8,635 nt of DNA from Actinomycetota bacterium (GCA_009699165.1 WLOR01000061.1:1-8635); one strand, 5' to 3'; counted from the first letter of the stretch, positions 1-6,073 are shown. A program made the numbers and translations. The notes: generated by a model from the letters alone, not told the origin.

Positions 1-2
1 AC

Positions 3-467
3 TTATCGGATCAGATTTATAAGCCAATTCTTGGAGCCCTGCTTGTGGCATCTGGAGTTCGATTTATTGCCCAAGCAACGCACACTGATCGACCACCTCA
101 AGAAACCATCCCCCTGCTCGCCGTTGTAATCGGTACCTGTATAGGTCTCCTGTCAGGGATTACAGGAACCGGTGGTGGAATTTTCCTATCGCCTTTAATC
201 ATCTGGTTGGGCTGGACTACAGTAAAAGAGGCAAGTGGAACCGTTGCGGCTTTTATCCTCTGCAACTCCCTTGCAGGCCTGCTTGGTAACTTTGCCTCAA
301 CGTCAAAGCTTCCAGAGACAATTCCGCTTTTCTTGATCGCAGTAATCCTAGGTGCGCTCATAGGAACACAGTTAGGCACCACTAAATTTTCACATAGTGG
401 AATCAAACGTTCACTTGGTTGCGTGCTAATCGTGGCGGGTTTTAAGTTTTTGATGGTACTAGCATAG
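3..467 (+). CDS. TauE/SafE-family membrane exporter, 5'-truncated by window edge
   Basis: This is the C-terminal part of a polytopic membrane protein. The frame is open to the left edge, so the true start lies outside the window; the GTG at 45 is only an internal Val codon. About 154 residues are visible, roughly the second half of a family whose members are usually near 250 residues. The diagnostic glycine-rich segment (GITGTGGGIFLSPL) follows a hydrophobic helix, as in the second repeat of TauE/SafE proteins, and two further hydrophobic helices lead to the C-terminus. Characterised family members are linked to export of sulfite, sulfoacetate or other small anions across the cytoplasmic membrane. 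The stop is only 4 nt before the aldehyde dehydrogenase start, which suggests co-transcription and a role in the same pathway, perhaps export of an acidic product. The family call is good; the substrate is unknown. Confidence 0.85.
   Translation, partial: LSDQIYKPILGALLVASGVRFIAQATHTDRPPQETIPLLAVVIGTCIGLLSGITGTGGGIFLSPLIIWLGWTTVKEASGTVAAFILCNSLAGLLGNFASTSKLPETIPLFLIAVILGALIGTQLGTTKFSHSGIKRSLGCVLIVAGFKFLMVLA
460..465 (+). promoter_or_regulatory. Possible -10 element for a leaderless aldehyde dehydrogenase transcript
   Basis: TAGCAT fits the loose actinobacterial -10 form TANNNT and ends 6 nt before the ATG at 472. No Shine-Dalgarno is visible before that ATG. Such a short distance would place the transcript start at or next to the start codon. 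No good -35 is evident and TANNNT is common by chance, so this is tentative. Confidence 0.2.
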
Positions 468-471
468 GCAT

Positions 472-1956
472 ATGAGCGAACAACCTCAGTGGCGTAAAAA
501 GGCTTCAGAGTTTAAATCTGATGCAAAGATTTTTATCGATGGCAGTTTCTTTGATGCAGCTTCGGGGAAAACTTTTGACAATATCTCCCCCAGCCAAAAT
601 AAAGTTATTGGTCAAATCGCATCAGGAGATGTTGAAGATGTAAACCGAGCAGTTGCATCGGCTAAAAAAGTCTTTGACGCGGGAACATGGCGAGACATGA
701 ATCCGCGAGATAAAAAAGCCATCATGTTGCGCTGGGCTCAATTACTTGGCGAGCACCGAGAAGAGCTGGCTTTTCTGGAAGCCATTGATACTGGTCGGCC
801 AATTAGCGATGCACTAAGTGTTGATGCGCCCAACTCAACACGTGTGATTCAGTGGTATGCCGAAACAATCGATAAGACATATGACGAAATCGCTCCTGCA
901 CCACGCAACGCCTTAGCAATGATTACCCGCGAACCACTTGGAGTAATTGGCGCAGTTGTTCCATGGAACTACCCCATGATGATTACTAGTTGGAAGCTTG
1001 GTCCGGCAATTGCAATGGGAAATAGCATCGTCGTGAAGCCCGCCGAAAACTCATCACTGAGCGCCCTTAAAATGGCAGAGCTTGCAGTGGCTGCTGGGCT
1101 TCCGGAAGGTGTATTTAATGTTGTTCCCGGCCGCGGATCCGAGGCCGGTCAAGCTTTAGCGCGCCACATGGATGTGGCAAAGATTGCCTTCACTGGCAGT
1201 GGCCCTACTGGTCGCAAAATGATGGCTTATGCAGCCGAATCAAATATGAAGCAGGTATCGCTTGAATTAGGTGGCAAGAGCCCGCAAGTAGTTCTCAAGG
1301 ACTGTACTGACTTAGAGGCTGCAGCTTCAACGATTGCGTGGGCGATTTATTACAACGCAGGCCAGACATGTAACGCAGGCTCAAGAATCATTGTTGAAAA
1401 AGAGATAAAAGAAGAGTTATTTGCTCACTTACATAAGTTTTTAGAGAGCTTTAAAGTTGGCAACCAATTTGATCCTGCAACCCAGATGGCTGGTTTGGTT
1501 TCAAATCTTCAACGTGATCGCGTTAATGCCTATTTAGATTTGATTGGCCACGATGGAGAGAAAGTTATTTTTGGTGGTGAAAAAACTACTGGTCATGATT
1601 TATTAATACAGCCAACGTTGATTGATAATGTAAAACCAGATTCACGATTAGCGCAAGAGGAGATCTTTGGACCAGTGCTTGTCGCAATCGATGCAACTGA
1701 CGAAGATGATGCCTTACGACTAGCTAATGCAACTGAGTACGGTTTGGCTGCATCAGTGTGGACAAATAACATTGCTAAGGCCCATAAATTTGCACGAAAA
1801 TTGCGCGCTGGAACAGTGTGGGTCAATACCTTTGACATGTTGGATGTAATCACACCATTCGGAGGCTTTGGTGCATCTGGTAGTGGTCGAGATAAATCGT
1901 TACATGCAATTGATGCATATAGCGCCTTGAAAACAACGTGGGTCGATCTTAATTAA
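472..1956 (+). CDS. NAD(P)-dependent aldehyde dehydrogenase, PuuC-like
   Basis: This soluble enzyme of 494 residues oxidises an aldehyde to the acid with NAD(P)+. All family landmarks are present: the oxyanion Asn166 in VPWNYP, the cofactor loop Gly242-x4-Gly247 in FTGSGPTG, the general base Glu265 in LELGGKSP, the catalytic nucleophile Cys300 in GQTCNAG, and EEIFGPVL near residue 395. From recall, the length, the RVIQWYAETIDK segment and the C-terminal GRDKSLHA...KTTW pattern closely resemble E. coli PuuC (gamma-glutamyl-aminobutyraldehyde dehydrogenase, 495 residues). That subfamily acts on several amino- and hydroxy-aldehydes. The ATG at 472 gives the family's usual length but has no clear Shine-Dalgarno; it lies 4 nt after the exporter stop, so it may be coupled or leaderless. 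The alcohol dehydrogenase downstream could supply its aldehyde. The enzyme class is certain and the substrate is not. Confidence 0.93.
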   Translation: MSEQPQWRKKASEFKSDAKIFIDGSFFDAASGKTFDNISPSQNKVIGQIASGDVEDVNRAVASAKKVFDAGTWRDMNPRDKKAIMLRWAQLLGEHREELAFLEAIDTGRPISDALSVDAPNSTRVIQWYAETIDKTYDEIAPAPRNALAMITREPLGVIGAVVPWNYPMMITSWKLGPAIAMGNSIVVKPAENSSLSALKMAELAVAAGLPEGVFNVVPGRGSEAGQALARHMDVAKIAFTGSGPTGRKMMAYAAESNMKQVSLELGGKSPQVVLKDCTDLEAAASTIAWAIYYNAGQTCNAGSRIIVEKEIKEELFAHLHKFLESFKVGNQFDPATQMAGLVSNLQRDRVNAYLDLIGHDGEKVIFGGEKTTGHDLLIQPTLIDNVKPDSRLAQEEIFGPVLVAIDATDEDDALRLANATEYGLAASVWTNNIAKAHKFARKLRAGTVWVNTFDMLDVITPFGGFGASGSGRDKSLHAIDAYSALKTTWVDLN

Positions 1957-1993
1957 TCACAACTACTAAGCAACAAAAGAGGAGCACGTAAAA

Positions 1994-3094
1994 GTGAAAA
2001 TCAAGGCCGCGGTACTAGATGGAGTTGGTTCTCAGTTCGAAGTCCGTGAATTAGATTTAGACAAGCCGAAATCTGGAGAGCTTCTTGTAAAAGTAGCCGC
2101 CAGTGGATTGTGTGCAAGTGATTTAAACGCAGTTGATGGAAAACGCAAACTTGTTCCATTTCCAGCAGTGATAGGACATGAGGCAGCCGGTGTAGTTGTT
2201 GAGGTTGGCCCAGACACAACTGGATTTGCACCTGGTGATCACGTCATCATGTCGATTGTCCCTAACTGCGGCACCTGTGACTACTGTAAATCTGGTCGCC
2301 CTAACTATTGCTCGACCGCAGGAAGTGCCATGGGAGTCGGCGGATTATTTGATGGCACCAGCCGTCTGAGCTATAACGGAGAAAAAATAAATCACTTCTT
2401 AACCGTTGCATCCTTTGCCGAATACGTTGTAGTCCCGGCATCAGGTGCAGTTGTTATCCCACAAGAGATGCCGCTTGATCGCGCCGCACTCATTAGCTGC
2501 GCAGTTCTGACAGGTTATGGCGCCGTGATGAATACCGCCAAAGTTAGAGCCGGCTCGCGGGTTGCCGTCTTTGGCTGTGGCGGAGTTGGTCTCAATATTG
2601 TTCAGGGAGCCCGCATCGCAGGGGCTAGGACGATCATCGCCATTGATGTCACAGAGGAAAAGTTAGAGATTGCAAAAAAAGTCGGTGCTACCCACACCAT
2701 AAACGCCTCGACAAGTGATCCAGTAGCTGAAGTTAAAAAGATTTGTGGCGGCGTGGACTATGCCTTTGAGGCCCTCGGGCGTGAATCCACAATCCAACAA
2801 GCCTGGGGGACGGTCGATGTTGATGGCGGGTTGATTCTGGTCGGGCTGCTCAAGAATGGAGCGACCTTGACCCTTGATGCTGGGCCATTTGTCAACGAAC
2901 AGTGGATCAAGGGCTGCTACTTTGGCTCCTCAAACCTGCATAAAGATGTCCCAGAGTTAGTTAAAAGTTATCTAAATGGACACCTGTTTCTAGACGAACT
3001 TATCTCCGAGCGGATAGGTTTAGAGGGTCTTAATCTCGCCTTTGACCGTTTGAGGGCGGGAGAAGGAGCGCGAAACGTTTTAGTCTTTGACTAG
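1994..3094 (+). CDS. Zinc-dependent medium-chain alcohol dehydrogenase (class III-like)
   Basis: This 366-residue NAD-dependent enzyme interconverts an alcohol and an aldehyde or ketone. The catalytic-zinc ligands are visible as Cys40, His62 (in GHEAAG) and Cys169. The structural-zinc lobe is Cys92, Cys95, Cys98 and Cys106 in the normal C-x2-C-x2-C-x7-C spacing. The Rossmann motif GCGGVG spans 194-199, and Asp218 at the end of the second strand favours NAD over NADP. A DGTSRLSYNG segment after the zinc lobe is typical of the class III and benzyl-alcohol-dehydrogenase-like branch. The GTG start at 1994 is backed by AGAGGAG at 1978-1984, 9 nt upstream. The gene follows the aldehyde dehydrogenase by 37 nt, so together they could carry out a two-step oxidation of alcohol to acid. 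The specific substrate cannot be told. Confidence 0.92.
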   Translation: MKIKAAVLDGVGSQFEVRELDLDKPKSGELLVKVAASGLCASDLNAVDGKRKLVPFPAVIGHEAAGVVVEVGPDTTGFAPGDHVIMSIVPNCGTCDYCKSGRPNYCSTAGSAMGVGGLFDGTSRLSYNGEKINHFLTVASFAEYVVVPASGAVVIPQEMPLDRAALISCAVLTGYGAVMNTAKVRAGSRVAVFGCGGVGLNIVQGARIAGARTIIAIDVTEEKLEIAKKVGATHTINASTSDPVAEVKKICGGVDYAFEALGRESTIQQAWGTVDVDGGLILVGLLKNGATLTLDAGPFVNEQWIKGCYFGSSNLHKDVPELVKSYLNGHLFLDELISERIGLEGLNLAFDRLRAGEGARNVLVFD

Positions 3095-3096
3095 AG
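3078..3096 (+). other. Small stem-loop spanning the alcohol dehydrogenase stop codon
   Basis: TAGTC (3081-3085) and GACTA (3089-3093) form a perfect 5-bp stem with a 3-nt loop. It can be extended by U-G, U-A and U-G pairs to 3078-3096. No T-run follows, so it is not a standard intrinsic terminator. It may mark a weak 3' boundary or arise by chance. Confidence 0.25.
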
Positions 3097-3126
3097 GGTT
3101 TGCGCGTAAGTACAAAATTCCAGATC

Positions 3127-3145
3127 TGTTGCAGTCAACACGTGT
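3127..3145 (+). promoter_or_regulatory. Operator-like dyads upstream of the ABC transporter genes
   Basis: Within the 106-nt gap between the alcohol dehydrogenase and the substrate-binding protein, TGTTG-cagt-CAACA (3127-3140) is a perfect 5-bp inverted repeat. The perfect palindrome ACACGTGT (3138-3145) overlaps its right end. TTGCAG (3129-3134) inside the first dyad could serve as a -35, but I see no convincing -10 at the right distance. The position fits a transcription-factor site controlling a separate transporter promoter; short dyads of the first kind are typical of LacI or GntR operators. A third, weaker pair GTATG...CATAC lies at 3159-3176. No regulator gene is in the window. Confidence 0.35.
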
Positions 3146-3188
3146 AATAGATAAGGATGTATGGCAGAACACATACCACTTACAAACT

Positions 3189-3194
3189 AGGAGG
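3189..3194 (+). promoter_or_regulatory. Strong Shine-Dalgarno of the substrate-binding protein gene
   Basis: AGGAGG is a full consensus site 6 nt before the GTG at 3201. It fixes this GTG as the start and is the strongest ribosome-binding site in the window, in keeping with high expression of a substrate-binding protein. Confidence 0.8.
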
Positions 3195-3200
3195 ATCTGA

Positions 3201-4337
3201 GTGAAGGTTTCAAAGTTCACCAGTGGATCAGTTGCAGCGGCACTTGTTGTTGCACTCGCGATCCCTGTAATTAGTGCATCATCAGCATCGGCAACATCAA
3301 AGACAAATTATTCAAAGATTACTACCGCCTCACAAGGTGGCGGAATGACTGCTCTTGCAAATGCTTGCAAGAAAGAAGGACAGCTCAACGTTATCGCTCT
3401 TCCACACTATTGGGCGAACTATGGCGACATGATTACTGGATTTGCTAAGACCTACGGGGTAAAGATCGACGAAGCTAACCCAGAAGGATCTTCACAGGAA
3501 GAGATTGACGCCGCTGTCACAAACAAAGGCACAAATCGCTCACCAGATGTATTTGATATTGGTTTAGCAGTTGCAGTTAAGTACCTTGGAACAGGAACAT
3601 TTGCTCCATACAAGGTAAAGACTTGGAACTACCTACAAGGTGCTGCAGCGGTTTCTGGAACAGGTGAAGTAACACCTAACTACACAGGAACAATGACAAT
3701 TGGTTACTCAGGAGCTCTTGGAACAATTACAAAGCTCAATGACCTTCTTGATCCAAAGTTCAAGGGCAAGATTGCTCTCAATGGAGATCCACTTGGATCA
3801 TCTGCTGCAATGAACGGTATCTTCATGATCAACAAGGCCCTCGGCGGAACATTTGATGATGTAACAAAGGGTGTTGCATTCTTCAAGAAGCTAAAGGATG
3901 CCGGTAACTTTATTAACGTCAACCCAACAGAGGCAACAATCGCATCTGGACAGACACCAGTTGTTATCGACAATGGTTACATCCAGGCTAACGTTGTAAA
4001 GCAGATGGCAGCAGCCGGTCAGGTTTGGAAGACATTCACACCTGCATCAGTTGGCTCGACTTACAACAGTGCAATCTCAGCATGGGCACCACATCCAGCA
4101 TGTGCACGCCTATGGATGGAGTACACACTTGGCGAGACAGGCGCAAACATATTCGCAACTGGTGGAGCTACACCTACTTTGTGGGTACAGCTTGTAAAGA
4201 CACACCGCGCATCAGCAGAAGGTATTGCATCGATCGGTAAGAGCAAGGTTGTTGCTGAGGCAGCAACTGCTGCACAGACAGCAGCTGCTCGCGCCTACCT
4301 CAAGACTGCATGGCCTGACGCAGTCGGATCAAACTAA
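3201..4337 (+). CDS. ABC transporter extracellular substrate-binding protein (family 1, PotD/AfuA-like)
   Basis: This 378-residue secreted protein captures the solute and delivers it to the permeases. A Sec signal peptide is clear: Lys2 and Lys5, then a hydrophobic core at about 11-25, then an Ala/Ser-rich region with a likely cleavage after ASA at residue 31. There is no lipobox cysteine, so the protein is not an obvious lipoprotein, unusual for a Gram-positive binding protein. The mature part has the layout of iron/polyamine-type binding proteins: KKEGQLNVIAL as the first strand, SPDVFDIG, then a second lobe with LNDLLDPKFKGKIALNGDP, as in the AfuA/PotD group. Lysine codons are nearly all AAG (about 25 of 27 by hand count), a sign of high expression relative to its neighbours. 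The two permeases and the ATPase follow directly. The ligand is unknown; a polyamine, sugar acid, phosphonate or other small organic solute are all possible. Confidence 0.88.
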   Translation: MKVSKFTSGSVAAALVVALAIPVISASSASATSKTNYSKITTASQGGGMTALANACKKEGQLNVIALPHYWANYGDMITGFAKTYGVKIDEANPEGSSQEEIDAAVTNKGTNRSPDVFDIGLAVAVKYLGTGTFAPYKVKTWNYLQGAAAVSGTGEVTPNYTGTMTIGYSGALGTITKLNDLLDPKFKGKIALNGDPLGSSAAMNGIFMINKALGGTFDDVTKGVAFFKKLKDAGNFINVNPTEATIASGQTPVVIDNGYIQANVVKQMAAAGQVWKTFTPASVGSTYNSAISAWAPHPACARLWMEYTLGETGANIFATGGATPTLWVQLVKTHRASAEGIASIGKSKVVAEAATAAQTAAARAYLKTAWPDAVGSN

Positions 4338-4340
4338 TAC

Positions 4341-4362
4341 TGAGTCCTAGTTAATTGACTCA
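4341..4362 (+). promoter_or_regulatory. Stem-loop covering the permease 1 start codon
   Basis: TGAGTC (4341-4346) is perfectly complementary to GACTCA (4357-4362) across a 10-nt spacer. The last base of the TTG start (4355-4357) is in the 3' arm and its first two bases are in the loop. It begins 4 nt after the substrate-binding-protein stop. A 6-bp stem of mixed composition is only modestly stable, so an effect on translation is plausible but unproven. Confidence 0.4.
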
Positions 4363-5272
4363 ACTTCAATACAAGGGAACCGGTTCTGCCACTGGCAGGA
4401 CCGGTTCTCGGTATTGGCGTAGCAAGAGCGCCTATCTCGGAGTTTTACCATTTTTGCTATTCAGTGGTCTCTTCCTTTTGTATCCAACCTGGAACGTAGT
4501 CTCGGGAGCTTTTAAAGATAACTACGGAAAATTTAGCTCTAAAGTCCTGTTAGAAGTTTTCAACTCTTCCGTTGCTAGACACGCCTTCGCAAACTCATTG
4601 GAAATCTCTGCAAAGACTGCAATTGTCGGAGCAATTCTGGGTGGACTTTTTGCATGGGCGATTGTTACCGGAAAGCCTGGTGGTGTTTTTTATAAGATCT
4701 CCGTTGCCTTGAGCAGTGTTTTAGCGCAGTTCGGCGGCGTCATGCTTACCTTTGCATTCTTAGCGACCTTTGGTTTTAACGGACTCGTATCAACCTTAGC
4801 CGTTAAGTACTTACCTAATACTTTTCTTGCAGATTCAACGTGGCTTTACGGTAAGACTGGCTTAAGTGTTCTCTATACATTTTTCCAAATCCCGCTGATG
4901 GTCTTGGTCTTCTTGCCAACATTGGAGAATTTGAAACCACAGTGGCGCGAAGCATCTGATGCCCTTGGTGGTAAGGCCTACGAGTACTGGTTAAGGATTG
5001 GAATCCCAATCCTTACTCCATCCTTTGCCGGAGCAGCGCTTCTCCTCTTTGTAAACTCATTTTCTGCATATGCAACGGCAAATACCCTTATAAACCTCTC
5101 TGACTTTTTAACTCCGCTTGAAATTGCAACTGCACTGACAAGTGAAACAGGTGGCTCTAATCCAGCTGAAGCTAAATCCCTGTCTTTATTTATGGTGATC
5201 GTCGTCGTGATAGTGATGGGTCTTTACGCCTTGCTCCGAAAGAAAGTTAGTAAGTGGGAGCAAAAGCGATGA
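4355..5272 (+). CDS. ABC transporter permease 1 (PotB-type, binding-protein-dependent)
   Basis: This 305-residue integral membrane subunit forms half of the transport channel. Six hydrophobic segments can be seen near residues 27-47, 83-105, 119-140, 170-190, 222-245 and 276-295. The cytoplasmic EAA loop that contacts the ATPase is at about 199-222 (REASDALGG...IGIPILTP), so this is a binding-protein-dependent importer permease. The TTG at 4355 is the first possible start because an in-frame TAA directly precedes it; the next in-frame TTG (4454) would cut into helix 1. No convincing Shine-Dalgarno exists, so translation may depend on ribosomes finishing the upstream gene 17 nt away. Residues 8-18 are a Gly/Ser/Thr-rich stretch that coincides with a very strong RNA stem-loop. 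The gene overlaps permease 2 by 4 nt. Confidence 0.9.
   Translation: MTQLQYKGTGSATGRTGSRYWRSKSAYLGVLPFLLFSGLFLLYPTWNVVSGAFKDNYGKFSSKVLLEVFNSSVARHAFANSLEISAKTAIVGAILGGLFAWAIVTGKPGGVFYKISVALSSVLAQFGGVMLTFAFLATFGFNGLVSTLAVKYLPNTFLADSTWLYGKTGLSVLYTFFQIPLMVLVFLPTLENLKPQWREASDALGGKAYEYWLRIGIPILTPSFAGAALLLFVNSFSAYATANTLINLSDFLTPLEIATALTSETGGSNPAEAKSLSLFMVIVVVIVMGLYALLRKKVSKWEQKR
4375..4409 (+). promoter_or_regulatory. Very strong stem-loop just after the permease 1 start
   Basis: Bases 4375-4390 pair with 4394-4409 around a 3-nt loop (act, 4391-4393). All 16 positions pair: 14 are Watson-Crick, one U-G lies at 4385/4399 and one G-U at 4376/4408. The arms hold two copies of ACCGGTTCT (4379-4387 and 4400-4408), and the left arm includes the palindrome GAACCGGTTC. 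No T-run follows, so it is not a canonical terminator. Its place, about 40 nt after the substrate-binding-protein stop, resembles the structures that protect the 3' end of binding-protein mRNAs in other ABC operons, such as the malE-malF REP element in E. coli. It is read as part of permease 1 codons 7-19. Confidence 0.75.
4992..5015 (+). repeat. Perfect 10-bp inverted repeat inside permease 1
   Basis: TAAGGATTGG (4992-5001) and CCAATCCTTA (5006-5015) are perfect reverse complements around a 4-nt loop. They lie within the codons for the EAA cytoplasmic loop. No T-run flanks either side. It could be a second RNA structure in this message or a by-product of the codons used here. Confidence 0.5.
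5231..5263 (+). promoter_or_regulatory. Stem-loop enclosing the permease 2 Shine-Dalgarno
   Basis: TTGCTCC (5231-5237), in the last codons of permease 1, is perfectly complementary to GGAGCAA (5257-5263), which holds most of the permease 2 ribosome-binding site. The loop is 19 nt. Ribosomes completing permease 1 would open it, the classic arrangement for translational coupling. Confidence 0.4.
5256..5260 (+). promoter_or_regulatory. Shine-Dalgarno that sets the permease 2 start
   Basis: GGGAG stands 8 nt before the ATG at 5269, an ideal distance. It rules against the in-frame GTG at 5254, which overlaps this site and has no site of its own. Confidence 0.7.
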
Positions 5273-6063
5273 AGCAATCAATGGGAGTTCGCCTCTGGCG
5301 TTGGACGATTATCTCTGTCGTAGCGCTGTATTTACTAGTTCCGCTTTATGCAATGTTTGACTTTTCAACTAAGCCATTTGGATTTGCTGATAAAGGTAGA
5401 ACTTTTCGCGCATGGAAGATGATTACAGAGCAACCTGATCTATGGCCAGCAATCTCGCGCTCATTAATTACCGCGGCAATCGTCATGGCACTCATCCTCT
5501 TCCTTATTGTTCCAACCGCCATCTGGGTTCACTTAAAACTTCCAGTGTTGCGCCGCCCTTTTGAATTACTGTGCCTTCTCCCCCTCGCAATTCCTGCGAT
5601 TGTAATTGTCGTTGGAATCGCACCGCTATATCGATGGATCTCCATAAATATAAGCGAGTCGCCAATAACTCTGGCGGGTGTTTACTCAATGCTAATCCTT
5701 CCTTACACGTATCGATCCTTATCGGCTGCCCTAGATGCAGTAGATATCCATACTCTGGCTGAAGCTGCAACGACTCTTGGTGCAACCATTACTCGAGTTA
5801 TTTTTGGAATAATCATGCCAACGATCAAAACTGGCATAGTCAACGGCTCTTTCATAGCTATTGCGCTGGTTCTCGGTGAGTACACGATTTCAAACATCTT
5901 AAACTTCAAGACTTTCCAAGTAGTGATCGCCCAAATTGGGCGTACCAATGGAAATGTGGCAGTGGCGGTCTCACTTGCTTCACTGCTCTTTGTAATTTTC
6001 TTACTATTAATTATTCCTACTAAAAAGCGTCAAGGGACTGTCCTTGACGTTGATGTCGCCTAA
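5269..6063 (+). CDS. ABC transporter permease 2 (PotC-type)
   Basis: This 264-residue membrane subunit pairs with permease 1. Hydrophobic helices lie near residues 12-32, 66-86, 100-122, 137-157, 190-212 and 230-250. The EAA loop is textbook: EAATTLGA starts at residue 165 and the motif ends with MPTIKTG at 183-189. The ATG at 5269 overlaps the permease 1 stop as ATGA and has GGGAG 8 nt upstream, so it is preferred to the GTG at 5254. The order binding protein, permease, permease, ATPase is that of polyamine/iron/phosphonate-type importers with two different permeases. The last codons carry a strong inverted repeat, just before the ATPase gene. Confidence 0.92.
   Translation: MKQSMGVRLWRWTIISVVALYLLVPLYAMFDFSTKPFGFADKGRTFRAWKMITEQPDLWPAISRSLITAAIVMALILFLIVPTAIWVHLKLPVLRRPFELLCLLPLAIPAIVIVVGIAPLYRWISINISESPITLAGVYSMLILPYTYRSLSAALDAVDIHTLAEAATTLGATITRVIFGIIMPTIKTGIVNGSFIAIALVLGEYTISNILNFKTFQVVIAQIGRTNGNVAVAVSLASLLFVIFLLLIIPTKKRQGTVLDVDVA
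6022..6050 (-). terminator. Intrinsic-terminator-like hairpin facing the minus strand
   Basis: CGTCAAGG (6028-6035) and CCTTGACG (6042-6049) form a perfect 8-bp stem with a 6-nt loop. Read on the minus strand, the stem is followed by one C and then five T (the A-run at 6022-6026), which is the form of a Rho-independent terminator. On the plus strand there is no U-run, so it should not stop operon transcription. No minus-strand gene is seen here, so the likely target would be antisense transcripts; a plus-strand regulatory hairpin before the ATPase gene is the other reading. Confidence 0.45.
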
Positions 6064-6068
6064 GAGAT

Positions 6069-6073
6069 AAGGA
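6069..6073 (+). promoter_or_regulatory. Shine-Dalgarno that sets the ATPase TTG start
   Basis: AAGGA lies 8 nt before the TTG at 6082 and supports this unusual start. AAGGAC (6069-6074) is also complementary to GTCCTT (6040-6045), which overlaps the 3' arm of the upstream hairpin, so two mutually exclusive foldings are possible. Confidence 0.6.

Noticed and set aside
148..167. TCCTGT...ACAGGA inverted repeat in the exporter gene
   Set aside because: A 6-bp stem with an 8-nt loop inside coding sequence is expected by chance in a window of this size.
98..406. 102-codon open frame on the minus strand
   Set aside because: It is antisense to the TauE/SafE gene, whose membrane helices and glycine motif account for this stretch.
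424..464. TGCTA...TAGCA inverted repeat at the end of the exporter gene
   Set aside because: Only 5 bp across a 31-nt loop, with no T-run; too weak to call a terminator or regulator.
5254..5268. GTG at 5254 as the permease 2 start
   Set aside because: It overlaps the GGGAG ribosome-binding site of the ATG at 5269 and would add only five residues; the ATGA overlap at 5269 is the better start.
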